From Candidatus Binatia bacterium (lineage in GTDB: Bacteria > Desulfobacterota > Binatia > HRBIN30): a DNA stretch of 64,000 nucleotides. The notes under the pieces are model-generated. The model was not told the DNA's origin, did not search any database, and worked only from the letters and a program-made list of their open reading frames with translations. Position numbers and translations under genes: made by a program. The DNA is taken from the NCBI GenBank assembly GCA_026004215.1, contig BPIR01000001.1, positions 1,669,860 to 1,733,859 of the forward strand, written 5' to 3'. Below, in pieces: positions 46,278 through 55,908 of the stretch (positions within the stretch are counted from its first letter, which is position 1; the number at the start of each line of letters is the position of its first letter).

Positions 46278-49007
46278 ATGGGTTCGGTAAAGGAATGGGT
46301 TGGATGGGGCGCGCGGGTTGCAGGGATGGTCGCGGTCACGACGATCTGCCTGGGAATGGTGTGGCACATCTCGGCGTCGCACGCACAGCTCGCCGGCACG
46401 TCGCCGGAGCTCGTCAGTCGCAACCGCGACGGGCGTGCGGGGAATGCTGCCAGTGTGGGTTCGGCGATCAGCCATGATGGGCGATTCGTTGCCTTCTTTT
46501 CCGATGCGGCCGATTTGGTCACGGGCGATACCAACGAGACGCGGGACGTGTTCGTGCGCGATCGCTCCCTCGGCCGTACGGAGCGGGCAAGCGTGAGCGA
46601 CAGCGGTGCACAAGCAAACGGCCCGAGCCAGCGGAGCGGAGACAACCCGGCCATCAGCGCCGATGGCAACATAGTGGCGTTCGACTCGGAGGCTACCAAC
46701 CTGGTCCCAAGTGATACAAACGGGGTTAGCGATGTTTTCGTGCGCCTGCGCGACATCGGCCGCACGGAACGCGTGAGCCTCAGCAACACCGGGGAGCAAG
46801 CTAACGGAGCCAGTACCTCGCCCAGCATGGATGCTTCGGGGCGGTGGGTGGCCTTCCAGTCGCTCGCCAGCAACCTCGTGGCCGGCGATACCAATGGCGT
46901 GTCCGACATCTTCGTGCGCGATCGGGAGCAAGGAACAACGGAGCGAGCGTGTGGGGCAGTGCAAGGCAACGGCCCCTCCTCGCAGCCGGCGATCAGCGCA
47001 GACGGCCGGGTGGTGGCCTTCGTTTCCGCAGCGGCGAACTTTGTAGAAGGCGACACGAATGGTGCACTCGACGTGTTCGTGTGCGACCGCACAACCGGCA
47101 ATGTGGAGCTGGTGAGCCGCAGCACGACCGGCGAAATCGGCAACGGCGACAGCATCTTGCCGAGCGTGAGCGCAGACGGCCGCTTTATCGCGTTCAAGTC
47201 CATTGCGAGCAACCTCGTGCCCGACGATCGCAACGGGCTGGTGGATGTGTTCGTTCACGACCGCTCCACTCGCCAAACTTGGCGTGCCAGCGTCAGTTTT
47301 CTCGGCCGCGACAGTAACGGCGCCTCGTTCGCCCCGGCAATCGACTGCTCCGGACGCTTCGTGGCCTTTGGGAGCGAGGCGACCAACTTGGTCGTGGAGG
47401 ATTACAACCAAGTCGCCAGCCTATTCGTGCGCGACCTTCTGGCACAACGAACCTTCCTGGTCGATCGGAACGCCCAGGGCGAACAAGCCAACGCCGGCGT
47501 GCTGGACGTGGCTCCTGCCGTTTCCTGCCAGCCCTTGTTTGTCGCGTACGCGTCGCTGGCCTCGAACTTGACGCCGGGAGACGGAAACGAGCATGCCGAC
47601 GTGTACGTGCAAGGGAACCTGCTTCCGACTTGCCGTACGGATGCGGACTGCCGGGACGGCAATTTGTGCACGGAGGACCGCTGCGGCGACGACGGTCTCT
47701 GCGTATTCACGCCGAAAACCTGCGAAGCCCTGAGTGCCTGCCACGATATCGGCGTGTGCGACCCGGCCACGGGCCTGTGCTCCAACCCCCCGAAGCCGGA
47801 CGGCGCCACCTGCGACGACGGCAATTTGTGTACGGAAGACGACCGCTGCACGAGCGGTACCTGCAGCGGCCGGCTCGTGGAGTGCAGCGGAACCGACGGC
47901 TGCCACGATCCGGGAGCGTGTAACCCCGCCACCGGCCTGTGCCCCAATCCCCGGCCCGACGGCACGCCCTGCTCGGACGGCAATCTCTGCACGGAAAACG
48001 ACCGCTGCCGGGCCAGCCGCTGCCACGGCGAGCCCATTGATTGCTCGCTTGCCGATGGTTGCCACGATGCAGGCGAGTGCAACCCCGAAACAGGTTTGTG
48101 CCCCAACCCGCGCCCGGACGGATCGCCCTGCGATGACGCGAATCTCTGCACGCGCAACGACCAATGCGTGCAAAGCCGCTGCCGGGGCACCGCCATCGAC
48201 TGCTCGGCTGCGGATGGCTGCCACGACCCCGGAGAGTGCAACCCGGAAACAGGGCTGTGCCCGAACCCGCGGGCCGATGGAACACCGTGTTCCGACGCCA
48301 ACTTGTGCACCACCGGCGACCGCTGCGAGGCGAGCGTTTGCGTGGGAACCCCCAAGGATTGCTCCACCACCGACGGCTGCCACGATGTCGGCGCGTGCGA
48401 TCCCGCCACCGGGTTGTGCCCGAATCCTCGCCCAGACGGATCGCCGTGCTCGGATGCCAATCTGTGCACGATCAACGATCGCTGCACCGGCAGCGTGTGT
48501 GTCGGTACCCCTCGGGACTGTTCGACCACCGGCGGCGGCTGCCATGACGTCGGACAATGCGATCCGCGCACCGGCCAGTGCCCCAACCAGCGACCTGACG
48601 GTACGCCGTGCTCTACGGGATCCTTCTGCATCGTGGATGAGGTTTGCAGCGGGGGCTTTTGTGGAGGCGGCCAAAGCCGCAATTGCGACAACGGGCTGTT
48701 CTGCGATGGAATCGAAGCATGCAACGAAAACCTGGGGCAATGCATCTCGCCTGGCTCCCCCTGTGGTTCGGAGGAGGTCTGCCTGGAAGACCAGCGGCTT
48801 TGCGTTACGCCGACGCCCGTCGTGAGCCCGGAGATTACGCCGGCGGCCACGCACACGCCAACACCAACGGGCACGATTCTGGGCCCACTGGATCGCGACT
48901 CTTGCAGTTGCGACCTCGATCCCACGGCGCCCCGCTCGCGTAGCGCTGCCCTCGTGTGGCTTTCCAGTGCGATCGCGCTGTGGCGGCGCCGCCGCCAGCG
49001 CCGGTAG
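46278..49007 (+). CDS. Secreted propeller/cysteine-repeat protein with MYXO-CTERM-like tail
   Basis: A 909-aa secreted protein. A signal peptide (~to residue 37) is followed by seven repeats (~45-440) of the pattern 'SADGRxxAFxSxAxNLVxxD-x-N-x-x-DVFVRD'. They resemble TolB/PD40 propeller blades, and seven is the count expected for a closed propeller. Then come six 53-residue cysteine-rich repeats ([16 protein letters not shown]...; ~485-805) and a Thr/Pro linker. The last 37 residues form a short CSC motif, a hydrophobic stretch and a basic end (WRRRRQRR), the layout of MYXO-CTERM sorting signals. The start ATG follows GGAGGT. The propeller may bind a ligand on the surface; the partner is unknown. 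Confidence 0.85.
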   Translation: MGSVKEWVGWGARVAGMVAVTTICLGMVWHISASHAQLAGTSPELVSRNRDGRAGNAASVGSAISHDGRFVAFFSDAADLVTGDTNETRDVFVRDRSLGRTERASVSDSGAQANGPSQRSGDNPAISADGNIVAFDSEATNLVPSDTNGVSDVFVRLRDIGRTERVSLSNTGEQANGASTSPSMDASGRWVAFQSLASNLVAGDTNGVSDIFVRDREQGTTERACGAVQGNGPSSQPAISADGRVVAFVSAAANFVEGDTNGALDVFVCDRTTGNVELVSRSTTGEIGNGDSILPSVSADGRFIAFKSIASNLVPDDRNGLVDVFVHDRSTRQTWRASVSFLGRDSNGASFAPAIDCSGRFVAFGSEATNLVVEDYNQVASLFVRDLLAQRTFLVDRNAQGEQANAGVLDVAPAVSCQPLFVAYASLASNLTPGDGNEHADVYVQGNLLPTCRTDADCRDGNLCTEDRCGDDGLCVFTPKTCEALSACHDIGVCDPATGLCSNPPKPDGATCDDGNLCTEDDRCTSGTCSGRLVECSGTDGCHDPGACNPATGLCPNPRPDGTPCSDGNLCTENDRCRASRCHGEPIDCSLADGCHDAGECNPETGLCPNPRPDGSPCDDANLCTRNDQCVQSRCRGTAIDCSAADGCHDPGECNPETGLCPNPRADGTPCSDANLCTTGDRCEASVCVGTPKDCSTTDGCHDVGACDPATGLCPNPRPDGSPCSDANLCTINDRCTGSVCVGTPRDCSTTGGGCHDVGQCDPRTGQCPNQRPDGTPCSTGSFCIVDEVCSGGFCGGGQSRNCDNGLFCDGIEACNENLGQCISPGSPCGSEEVCLEDQRLCVTPTPVVSPEITPAATHTPTPTGTILGPLDRDSCSCDLDPTAPRSRSAALVWLSSAIALWRRRRQRR
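47734..48680 (+). repeat. Six tandem 53-codon cysteine-rich repeats
   Basis: Six copies of a ~159-bp unit encode 'GCHDxGxCxPxTGxCxNxRPDGxPCxDxNLCTxxDRCxxxxCxGxxxDC'. The spacing of the GGCTGCCACGA landmark (e.g. 47898 and 48057) is 159 bases. Each unit has about nine cysteines at fixed positions, so each is probably a small disulphide-stabilised module. The first and last copies are the most diverged. Confidence 0.85.
48892..49007 (+). other. MYXO-CTERM-like C-terminal sorting signal
   Basis: The encoded tail has Asp-Ser-Cys-Ser-Cys-Asp, a small loop, about 14 hydrophobic residues ([13 protein letters not shown]) and a run of Arg/Gln-Arg. This is the tripartite form of MYXO-CTERM (TIGR03901) domains, which in myxobacteria are cut near the cysteine by a CPBP-family protease (myxosortase) and moved to the surface. 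No such protease gene lies in this window. Confidence 0.65.
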
Positions 49008-49071
49008 GGGTAACCGCAAGGGTTACCCCTACGCCTGCCCGGGGTAGGGCAACCACAAGGGTTGCCCCTAC
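49004..49071. repeat. Two tandem REP-like palindromes (copies 2 and 3)
   Basis: Hairpin A is GTAGGGGTAACC (49004-49015), loop GCAAG, GGTTACCCCTAC (49021-49032): a 12-bp perfect stem that includes the stop codon of the upstream gene. Hairpin B is GTAGGGCAACC (49044-49054), loop ACAAG, GGTTGCCCCTAC (49060-49071) with one bulged base. They share stem sequence and the CAAG loop with 6585-6609. No T-run follows. Confidence 0.6.
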
Positions 49072-49126
49072 GCCGGCGGCTGTTGCCGCTTGCAGTGGCG
49101 GTGTGGCGTTGCGAGCATCGGCGACC

Positions 49127-50455
49127 GTGTCGGAAAAAGAACGCGCCGCGCGCGAGATTGCCGCACGGTTACGCCAAGCTGGGTACACTGCGCTCCTGGC
49201 TGGGGGGTGTGTGCGCGACTTACTCCTCGGGCGTGAGCCCAAAGACTTCGATGTCGCGACAAACGCACCGGCGGAGCGGGTGCAACAGATCTTCCGGCGA
49301 ACCATCCCGGTCGGCGCGCAGTTCGGCGTCGTGCTCGTCACGGATTACGGCCCGCCCATCGAGGTCGCCACGTTTCGAACCGACGAAGCCTACCTCGACG
49401 GCCGTCGCCCTTCCCGCGTGCGATTCGCGACACCCGAGCTGGATGCCCGGCGCCGCGACTTTACGATCAACGGCATGTTCTTGGATCCGGAAACCAACCG
49501 CGTCATTGACTTCGTGGGAGGGCAGGAAGACCTCGCCCGCAAAGTCATTCGGGCCATCGGCGATCCGGCAGAGCGGATTGCCGAAGACCGCCTGCGCATG
49601 CTGCGCGCCGTCCGCTTTGCCGCCGTGCTGGGCTTCGACATCGAGCCGGCCACCTTGCAAGCCATTCGAGCCAATGCGGCAACGATCACGGACATCGCCT
49701 GGGAACGGATCGGCGACGAAATTGTCCGCATGCTCACGGAAGGCAGTCGCGGCGCGGCGCGGCGTGCCTTCGAGCTTCTCGATGCCACGGACTTGCTGGT
49801 GCACCTGCTCCCAGAAGTGGCGGCCATGAAAGGCGTCGAGCAGTCTCCGGACTACCACCCCGAGGGTGACGTGTGGACCCACACTCTGCTCGTCATCGAG
49901 CAGCTCGATCACGCCGCGCCGACGCTCGCGCTGGGCGCTTTGCTCCACGACGTGGCCAAGCCAGTGACGCAGGCCCGGCACGACCACAGGATCACCTTCT
50001 ACGGCCACTGCGAGCGCGGCGCAGAAATGGCCGTGGCAATCTGCCAGCGCTTGCGCCGCAGTCGCGAAACCTGGGAGCGTGTCGCCTTTCTCGTTCGCGA
50101 ACACCTGCGCCACATTCACGCTCGCGAGATGCGCCCGAGCACCCTCAAGCGCTTTTTGGCGCAAGAGGGAATCGAGGAATTACTGGAACTGGTGCGCATG
50201 GACATCCTTGCTTCCAACGGCAACCTGGACACGTACGAGTTTTGCCGGGCGAAACTTGCCGAACTCCGCAGCCAGGGCAACCTTCCACCGCCGCTCCTCA
50301 AAGGCCGCGATCTGCTCGCTGCCGGGTATGCACCCGGACCCCAAATCGGCGAGATCCTCCGCAGTGTGCGCGACTTGCAGCTCGACGGCCAGTTGCACAC
50401 GCGCGAGGAAGCACTGGCGTGGGTATCCGAACACTATCCGCCGGCGACGTCCTAA
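49127..50455 (+). CDS. cca: CCA/poly(A)-type tRNA nucleotidyltransferase
   Basis: A 442-aa class II nucleotidyltransferase. The head domain has 'LLAGGCVRDLLLGREPKDFDVAT' with the DxD metal motif, then 'RRRDFTINGMFLDP' and 'RIAEDRLRMLRAVRFAAVLGF'. Residues ~255-380 form an HD phosphohydrolase domain ('LLHDVAKP'). Such proteins either add CCA to tRNA 3' ends or polyadenylate RNA, and sequence inspection cannot fully separate the two. No other copy is in the window. The start is the GTG at 49127, where similarity begins; the frame runs back to 48956 into the preceding gene. It converges with the CaiB gene, overlapping by four bases. Confidence 0.85.
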   Translation: MSEKERAAREIAARLRQAGYTALLAGGCVRDLLLGREPKDFDVATNAPAERVQQIFRRTIPVGAQFGVVLVTDYGPPIEVATFRTDEAYLDGRRPSRVRFATPELDARRRDFTINGMFLDPETNRVIDFVGGQEDLARKVIRAIGDPAERIAEDRLRMLRAVRFAAVLGFDIEPATLQAIRANAATITDIAWERIGDEIVRMLTEGSRGAARRAFELLDATDLLVHLLPEVAAMKGVEQSPDYHPEGDVWTHTLLVIEQLDHAAPTLALGALLHDVAKPVTQARHDHRITFYGHCERGAEMAVAICQRLRRSRETWERVAFLVREHLRHIHAREMRPSTLKRFLAQEGIEELLELVRMDILASNGNLDTYEFCRAKLAELRSQGNLPPPLLKGRDLLAAGYAPGPQIGEILRSVRDLQLDGQLHTREEALAWVSEHYPPATS

Positions 50456-51663
50456 ATCACCTCGCGCTCTTTGAGCGCCGCAACCTCTTCCCAAGAATAG
50501 CCAAGGAGGCTCGTCAGAATTTGTTCGGTATGCTGCCCGAACTCTGGCGCCGGCAGGCGAATTGCGCCAGGCGTGGCGCTGAGCTGAACGGGAATACCCA
50601 CCACTTTGGTCGCGCCGAAACGCGGGTGTTCGAACGGCGTGATGTAGTCGTTCGCGACTACCTGTGGGTCGTCCGGCAAATCGTCCACCGAGTTCACCAC
50701 GGTGAAGATAAAGTCGCCCCCGTTCCGTAGGATCTCCAGCCATTCCGCGCGCGGGCGGGTAGCAAAAATTTGGTCGAGAATTTCCACCGCTTCGGCCGCA
50801 TGGGCGGCGCGCACGCGCAAGTCGGCAAAACGCGGATCGGTAGCCAGTTCCGGGTGGCCGAGCGCCCGCACGAAATCCGCCCAGTAACGGTCGGGCTGTA
50901 GCATCCCGAGGCAAATCCACAGCCCGTCCTGGCACCGGTAATGATTCCACAGCGGATTGGCGGCGTACTTCCGGGGCAAGCGGGGAATGGCGAATCCCAT
51001 CATGGCGCGAGAAGACACAGAAAGGCCTTGCAGCCAAATCATGCTACCCAGGTGCGAAGCGTCCACTTTCTGCCCCACCCCAAATCGTTCGCGCGCCACC
51101 AGCGCAGCTAACACCCCGTAGGCCAGCATAATCGCGCCCATTTGATCGGCAATGCCGCCGGCGACTTGCAGGGGGGGCATGTCCGGCTCGCCCACGGCGT
51201 ACATAAATCCGGAGCGCGCTAAGCCCATTTGGTCGAACGAGGGATCTTCCGCCTCCGGACCCTTGGGGCCATAACCCGTCGCGCTCGCGTAAATCAGCCG
51301 GGGATTGCGTTGCGCGAGGTCTTCGTAGCCCAGGCCCAAACGCTCGGCGACACCCAAGCGGAAATTCTGAACGAACACATCGGCCTTTTCGACGAGCCGG
51401 TAGACGATCTCACGCCCCTCTGGCTTCTTGAGGTCTATCGCCATTCCCAGCTTGTTGCGGTTGTTGGCTTCGAAGTAAAAGTTGGGCCGGTCACTGAGGT
51501 CAATCCCGCTCATCTTCAGGATCCCTCGCCCCGGATCGCCGCTTTCCCGTTGTTCGATCTTGATCACCTCTGCACCCAGATCCCCCAACATCACGGAAGC
51601 CACCGGACCCTGTTGCCAAATCGTCCAGTCAATGACTCGAATTCCTTCTAACGGCATCGGCAT
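50452..51663 (-). CDS. CaiB/BaiF family CoA-transferase
   Basis: A 403-aa type III CoA-transferase. It has 'MPMPLEGIRVIDW' at the start, 'GAEVIKIEQ' and 'VQNFRLGVAERLGLGYEDL' from the family core. The acyl-accepting Asp is in 'DPSFDQMGLARSGFM', and 'RFGVGQKVDASHLGS' follows. Members move CoA between organic acids or racemise branched acyl-CoAs. AAGGAGGACGG precedes the ATG. No acyl-CoA dehydrogenase or ligase is adjacent, so the substrate is unknown. Confidence 0.9.
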   Translation of the reverse strand: MPMPLEGIRVIDWTIWQQGPVASVMLGDLGAEVIKIEQRESGDPGRGILKMSGIDLSDRPNFYFEANNRNKLGMAIDLKKPEGREIVYRLVEKADVFVQNFRLGVAERLGLGYEDLAQRNPRLIYASATGYGPKGPEAEDPSFDQMGLARSGFMYAVGEPDMPPLQVAGGIADQMGAIMLAYGVLAALVARERFGVGQKVDASHLGSMIWLQGLSVSSRAMMGFAIPRLPRKYAANPLWNHYRCQDGLWICLGMLQPDRYWADFVRALGHPELATDPRFADLRVRAAHAAEAVEILDQIFATRPRAEWLEILRNGGDFIFTVVNSVDDLPDDPQVVANDYITPFEHPRFGATKVVGIPVQLSATPGAIRLPAPEFGQHTEQILTSLLGYSWEEVAALKEREVI

Positions 51664-51897
51664 GATCCCGTCCTCCTTCGCATCGCTGCCCGAGAGCCCA
51701 CGCACCCGATCATCGAACGCTTCGTTTCACAATCTCCCTACGGAACACAACCCGGATTGCGCTCGTGTTCCAGCCATTCTTTCCCTTGCAGCCGAGTGGC
51801 CTGTACGGAGCGCGTGTGTTCGGGTGCGGACCGATCCCGCCCGGACAACACCGCTTCGACCCAAGACCACAGCAATCCTCCACTCGAACCTAGCGGC

Positions 51898-53454
51898 TCA
51901 CCGGTCGCATCGCCTCCACACCTCGATTTGTGCACGCACATAACCAACGCTGGCGTCAATGATCCCCACTCGAGAGTAACTTTGTTGAAACACCGGATCC
52001 TCCAGGAGGCCTTCCCAGCGAGCGAGCCCTTCGTGGAAGACAAAAAAGTCCGGGCGAAACCTTCCGATCATTGTCGCCACACGCGGACCCCGGAAAGTTG
52101 GACTCACCAATCCATAATAGTCGACTACCCGCGCCCGCGAAAAGTAACCGACAGCGCCGATTTCGAGCGCCCCAATCACCGTGTCTTCCTGCTGCGCAGG
52201 GGGACCAATGAGCTCGATCGCCTGCCGATACGCTTGTTCCCGGCTCAGTGCCGGCGGCTTGCTGACCACTCGCACTCCGTACAGGGAGCCGAGCAAGATG
52301 AACGAGGCAGCCAAAACCCCGAGCCACCTCCGCCAGCGCTCGCCGGGAACCACAGTGCAGAGGCTTTCCCACGCACCGACGAACAGGCCCAGCGTGGCCA
52401 CCGGCAGCGGTGGCAAGACATACCAAGCGAACATCGCAGGGTCCGCAATCGCATACGCTAGAACATAGAGAAATGAAAAGGCCAATAAGCCGACCGTGTC
52501 GGGGGCTCGCCGCAACAACCGGAACCACCCAACCACCACCAGCATGACCACCAGGCCGCCAGCACCGAGCGCCAACACATGCCGCCACTCGAGAGTCCAT
52601 CCCAAAGGAATATTGGCCGCTATCTGCAGCCCGAACACTTGTCGTCCCCAAAGCCCATGGACGGGTGGACCGGCCCACAACGGCAACGCGAGTAGAGCAT
52701 ACAGAAAATACTCGACCGCGCTCCACGGGGACGGGTGTTCTCGAACTGAGGCCCATTTTGCCGCCATGGACTGGGGAATGGGGCTACCAAAATACCAGGA
52801 GGCAAAGATGACCCAAGGCAACGAGGCCAGCACAACCACAACAAGAAAGCGGTACACGGCTGCACGGCCATGGCGGAGGGCGAGGAGCCCCGCCGCGACT
52901 GCAACGAGCACACCCTCGGGGCGGAGCAGCCCAGCCACTGCGCTCGCCATCCCTATTCCGAGAGGCCAGGACGGCCCCTTGCTCGGCATCAATGCCCCGA
53001 GGCTCACGGCCACGAACAATGGGGACTCCATGCCTCCAAGCGCGGGGCTTAGAGTTAGCGGTGAGGTTGCGTAAAGCACGGAGGCTAAGCCCCCTACGGC
53101 AGCCAGCCCAACGCGGCAAGCAGCCTGGGCCAGCAAAGCAACACTGAGAACGTGGCCTGCAGCCGCCAAAACAAAAGCCCAGCGCTCCAGTCCCACGCCC
53201 GTTAACCAGTGAAGCCCCGCCAGAAGGAGCGTAAACAGGGGAGTGGTCGTCCCGAGTACGTACTCACCCGGGTTGAACACAAAGCCCTTTCCCTCGGCAA
53301 GAGACCGCGCATAGCGGAGGGTGATGTACGCGTCGTCCCACAACCGCGGCCCAGCCGTCCACACAGCGACTAGCGCGACAAGCGGCCCAACCACGGCCCA
53401 CAAACGAGAACGAGCATGGATGGCGCCAAAAGCCGCCGCGCCTGTTTCATGCAT
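51898..53454 (-). CDS. GT-C-like polytopic membrane glycosyltransferase
   Basis: A 518-aa inner-membrane protein with about ten to eleven helices. Near the N-terminus is 'WDDAYITLRYARSLAEG', with the paired acidic residues expected on the first periplasmic loop of GT-C (ArnT/PMT-like) enzymes, then 'GFVFNPGEYVLGTTTPLF'. The C-terminal ~120 residues are a soluble periplasmic domain. Such proteins transfer sugars from polyprenyl-phosphate donors. Substrate unknown. It is isolated, with ~230 bases before the CaiB gene and >500 bases on its other side. Confidence 0.75.
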   Translation of the reverse strand: MHETGAAAFGAIHARSRLWAVVGPLVALVAVWTAGPRLWDDAYITLRYARSLAEGKGFVFNPGEYVLGTTTPLFTLLLAGLHWLTGVGLERWAFVLAAAGHVLSVALLAQAACRVGLAAVGGLASVLYATSPLTLSPALGGMESPLFVAVSLGALMPSKGPSWPLGIGMASAVAGLLRPEGVLVAVAAGLLALRHGRAAVYRFLVVVVLASLPWVIFASWYFGSPIPQSMAAKWASVREHPSPWSAVEYFLYALLALPLWAGPPVHGLWGRQVFGLQIAANIPLGWTLEWRHVLALGAGGLVVMLVVVGWFRLLRRAPDTVGLLAFSFLYVLAYAIADPAMFAWYVLPPLPVATLGLFVGAWESLCTVVPGERWRRWLGVLAASFILLGSLYGVRVVSKPPALSREQAYRQAIELIGPPAQQEDTVIGALEIGAVGYFSRARVVDYYGLVSPTFRGPRVATMIGRFRPDFFVFHEGLARWEGLLEDPVFQQSYSRVGIIDASVGYVRAQIEVWRRCDR

Positions 53455-53986
53455 TTCGGACCCTCGACGGTACTCGCACTCCTACCGGAGAGCAAGCAAG
53501 GCTGCAGAGATTGCTATACGCCACCGACGCTTCGAGCAGTTGCGCGCAAAGCCCCATACGCCGTCGTTCCAGAACCGTTCGAGCCGCCTAGTGAGATTCT
53601 ACGCCTCGATCTCTTCGGCCGCGTTAAACCTGCATAGCCCCGCCCGGCTTCATGGCAGAGCCGGGTCCGAGTCGAGCGTACCTGTCCCGAATACTCGCTC
53701 GTATGGTACCGCTCTGCTTCGCACGGCGTGCGCCAGCGGTTGCACCACCAACCGCGCCTCGCGCTTGCCGAGCGCGCGGCGTGCGCATTCGAGGCTCGGG
53801 GTAAGAAGAAACGCCTGCCTGAAGGGATTCGACGTGAGTCTCCATAGCCGAATCATGATCGGCGAGGGTGTTGCCCCGGGGTGAGATGGCTCTCTGAGCT
53901 GCGTGGCTCCGCGGCGAACGCGGGGGCTACCTTGCAAGAAAGCCCGCTTGCAAATGCTGACGTAGCTCGACAAAGCTGGGCGTACA
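53455..53986. other. Long intergenic region
   Basis: About 530 bases between the divergent membrane glycosyltransferase and AhpD-like genes. Short frames on both strands have no start signals or domains. One small hairpin occurs (CCCGGCT at 53643-53649 / AGCCGGG at 53659-53665). I find no tRNA-like or repeat structure. Confidence 0.4.
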
Positions 53987-54550
53987 ATGGACCCGACATC
54001 CTCCCAGAACACCCGCCTCAGTGCCGTAGAACGCAACAGGTCTTGGCTATGGAAGCTGGCACGCCTGGTTTCACTGCGACGTTTCGGTAAGGTCCTCACT
54101 CCATTGAAAGTGGTCTATTCGCGAAAGCCTGCTCTCATTCCCATCTCCGCTGCCATTGATTGGGTTAGGGAGAGAAAACTCCACCTCGACTCCCAACTGC
54201 GATTTTTAGTGTTGGTGCGCACGAGCCAGTTGAATGACTGCAGCTTTTGCCATGACCTGGTAAAGGCGCAAGCGATACGGGCAAAACTTGGAGTAGAGAA
54301 ATTCGGGGCGCTTCATGAATGGGATAAAAGTGAGCTGTTCTCTGGGCGCGAACGCGTTCTCCTCGCTGCCACGGAAGAACTCTGCAAGACGCACGATTTG
54401 AGCGAGGAGACATTTGCTGCCCTAAAGGAACACTTTTCGGACGACGATATCGTCGAAATTATCTGGCTGTGTGCGAGCGAAACCTATTTCAACATCATGG
54501 CGCATTCGCTGCGCATCCCTTCGGATCGGTTAGCCCAACCTCGAACTTGA
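53987..54550 (+). CDS. AhpD/carboxymuconolactone decarboxylase-like protein
   Basis: A 187-aa helical protein of the CMD/AhpD superfamily. The redox motif 'LNDCSFCHDLVKAQA' (C-x-x-C with a downstream His) near residue 84 is that of AhpD-type peroxidase/thiol proteins. The helix 'FSDDDIVEIIWLCASETYFNIM' near the C-terminus is the second family region. The length matches the uncharacterised 180-aa CMD group. GTG/ATG ambiguity is minor; the ATG at 53987 is used. Isolated on the plus strand. Confidence 0.8.
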   Translation: MDPTSSQNTRLSAVERNRSWLWKLARLVSLRRFGKVLTPLKVVYSRKPALIPISAAIDWVRERKLHLDSQLRFLVLVRTSQLNDCSFCHDLVKAQAIRAKLGVEKFGALHEWDKSELFSGRERVLLAATEELCKTHDLSEETFAALKEHFSDDDIVEIIWLCASETYFNIMAHSLRIPSDRLAQPRT

Positions 54551-54912
54551 AATTATACAGGCGAACGGATGCCAGTAAGACATGCGTTTGTCAGGCTCGG
54601 ACGTCGCTCGGGCATCCAATGAGGTGGGAACCATCGACCAACACTACTGGCCTCAGTGGCTATTCTAAGGACGTAGGTTTTTGGGCCGGCGGCGAATCGG
54701 GGATTTGCTGCTCGCAGTTGCCTCTAAACAAACGGGATGCAAGGACCTACCGCACCAAACGGGCAGCCCGCACGCAGCAAAGGCTCGCTCCTTCGCCCAC
54801 ACGCTGCCCTCATCGGTTTCGCGCGCCCAACATGCTGGCGACGAGGAGGTCATCGGTCTTAGCCGAGCGTGCCAGGGCGGGGAGCCGCTTCGGCAGCACG
54901 CCTTGCACCGAG
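54551..54912. other. Intergenic region between convergent genes
   Basis: About 360 bases between the ends of the AhpD-like and ctaF genes. Frames of 90-96 codons exist on both strands but lack start signals and overlap each other; I treat them as chance. No strong terminator hairpin was found. Confidence 0.4.
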
Positions 54913-55218
54913 CTACCAAAGATACTGGATCGGACGAATCCACTCGCGTGTCAGTGGATCCGCCAAAGTGAAGCCGAACAAGATCGCCAGGAAAAGAATT
55001 CCGATCAGGATCGATAGCTTCACTAGGTGGTCACTGTAGCGCACATGCATGAAGTACAGGATCACGAGTGAAGCTTTCGTACAGGCAATTCCCAAGGCAA
55101 CGACGTTATTGAACACGCCGAGGTCGACATAGGCGACGGCAACGGTGACCGCAGTCAGTACCATCAAAGAGAGGAAAATGACGAAGTAAACGCGAGTGGG
55201 CACCACGTGCGACGCCAT
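54913..55218 (-). CDS. ctaF: Cytochrome c oxidase subunit IV
   Basis: A 101-aa small subunit with three membrane helices. The conserved pattern 'ALGIACTKASLVILYFMHVRYSD' is that of prokaryotic COX4/CyoD-like subunits. It is the last gene of the ACIII-oxidase unit, 15 bases after ctaE. Confidence 0.88.
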   Translation of the reverse strand: MASHVVPTRVYFVIFLSLMVLTAVTVAVAYVDLGVFNNVVALGIACTKASLVILYFMHVRYSDHLVKLSILIGILFLAILFGFTLADPLTREWIRPIQYLW

Positions 55219-55233
55219 CGGTAACGCTCCTCC

Positions 55234-55908
55234 TCAATGGTGGGCAAACAGGTACAACAGCGGGAACAAGAAGATCCACACAATATCCACGAAGTGCCAG
55301 TACAGGCCGAACATCTCCACCGGAGTGTTGTACTCCGCGGTGTATTTCCCTTGCAGGGCAAACAATAAAAGCACGATCAAACCAATAGCCCCAACGACCA
55401 TGTGCAGCGCATGCATGCCGGTCATCGCGAAGTACAACGAGAAAAAGATCAACTGCTGCCGTGCATCGGGTGCGTCCACGTGCCACTGCAAGCCCGGAAC
55501 CAACCCCTCGTGCCACTTGTGACTATACTCGATGGCTTTCACGCCCAGAAACGTCGATCCCAGCGCCAGCGTGAGGAACAGGAACAAAATCAGTTGCGCG
55601 CGGTGCCCCGTTTGAGCGGCGTGGACGGCCAAGGCCATCGTGAGGCTCGAAGCAATGAGCACAGCGGTGTTGAAAGCGCCCAAGGTTACATCCAGGTGGT
55701 GGCTCGCGTGGGCGAACGCCTCGGGATACGAAGACCGATACAGGGCGTAGGCGAGAAACAGCCCGCCAAAAAACATGATCTCCTGGATGAGGAACGCCCA
55801 CATGCCGAGCACCGCAGCACTGTACTGCTGCTCGGCATCGTCGAACTGATGCTGAACGTGCGCGTGTGTGTGGCCGGCCGCCACAGCAGCGGTTGCGGAG
55901 CTAGCCAA
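55234..55908 (-). CDS. ctaE: Cytochrome c oxidase subunit III
   Basis: A 224-aa integral subunit with five helices. It has '[17 protein letters not shown]', the conserved Glu region '[10 protein letters not shown]' and '[19 protein letters not shown]' ending '[20 protein letters not shown]'. It stabilises subunit I. It overlaps ctaD by 8 bases. Confidence 0.94.
   Translation of the reverse strand: MASSATAAVAAGHTHAHVQHQFDDAEQQYSAAVLGMWAFLIQEIMFFGGLFLAYALYRSSYPEAFAHASHHLDVTLGAFNTAVLIASSLTMALAVHAAQTGHRAQLILFLFLTLALGSTFLGVKAIEYSHKWHEGLVPGLQWHVDAPDARQQLIFFSLYFAMTGMHALHMVVGAIGLIVLLLFALQGKYTAEYNTPVEMFGLYWHFVDIVWIFLFPLLYLFAHH

Noticed and set aside
46101..48925. Several long minus-strand frames opposite the MYXO-CTERM-like gene
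   Set aside because: The plus-strand frame has signal peptide, propeller repeats and cysteine repeats; antisense frames mirror those repeats.
54681..54971. 96-codon plus-strand ORF in the gap before ctaF
   Set aside because: TTG start without ribosome-binding site, overlaps the ctaF end, no similarity seen.
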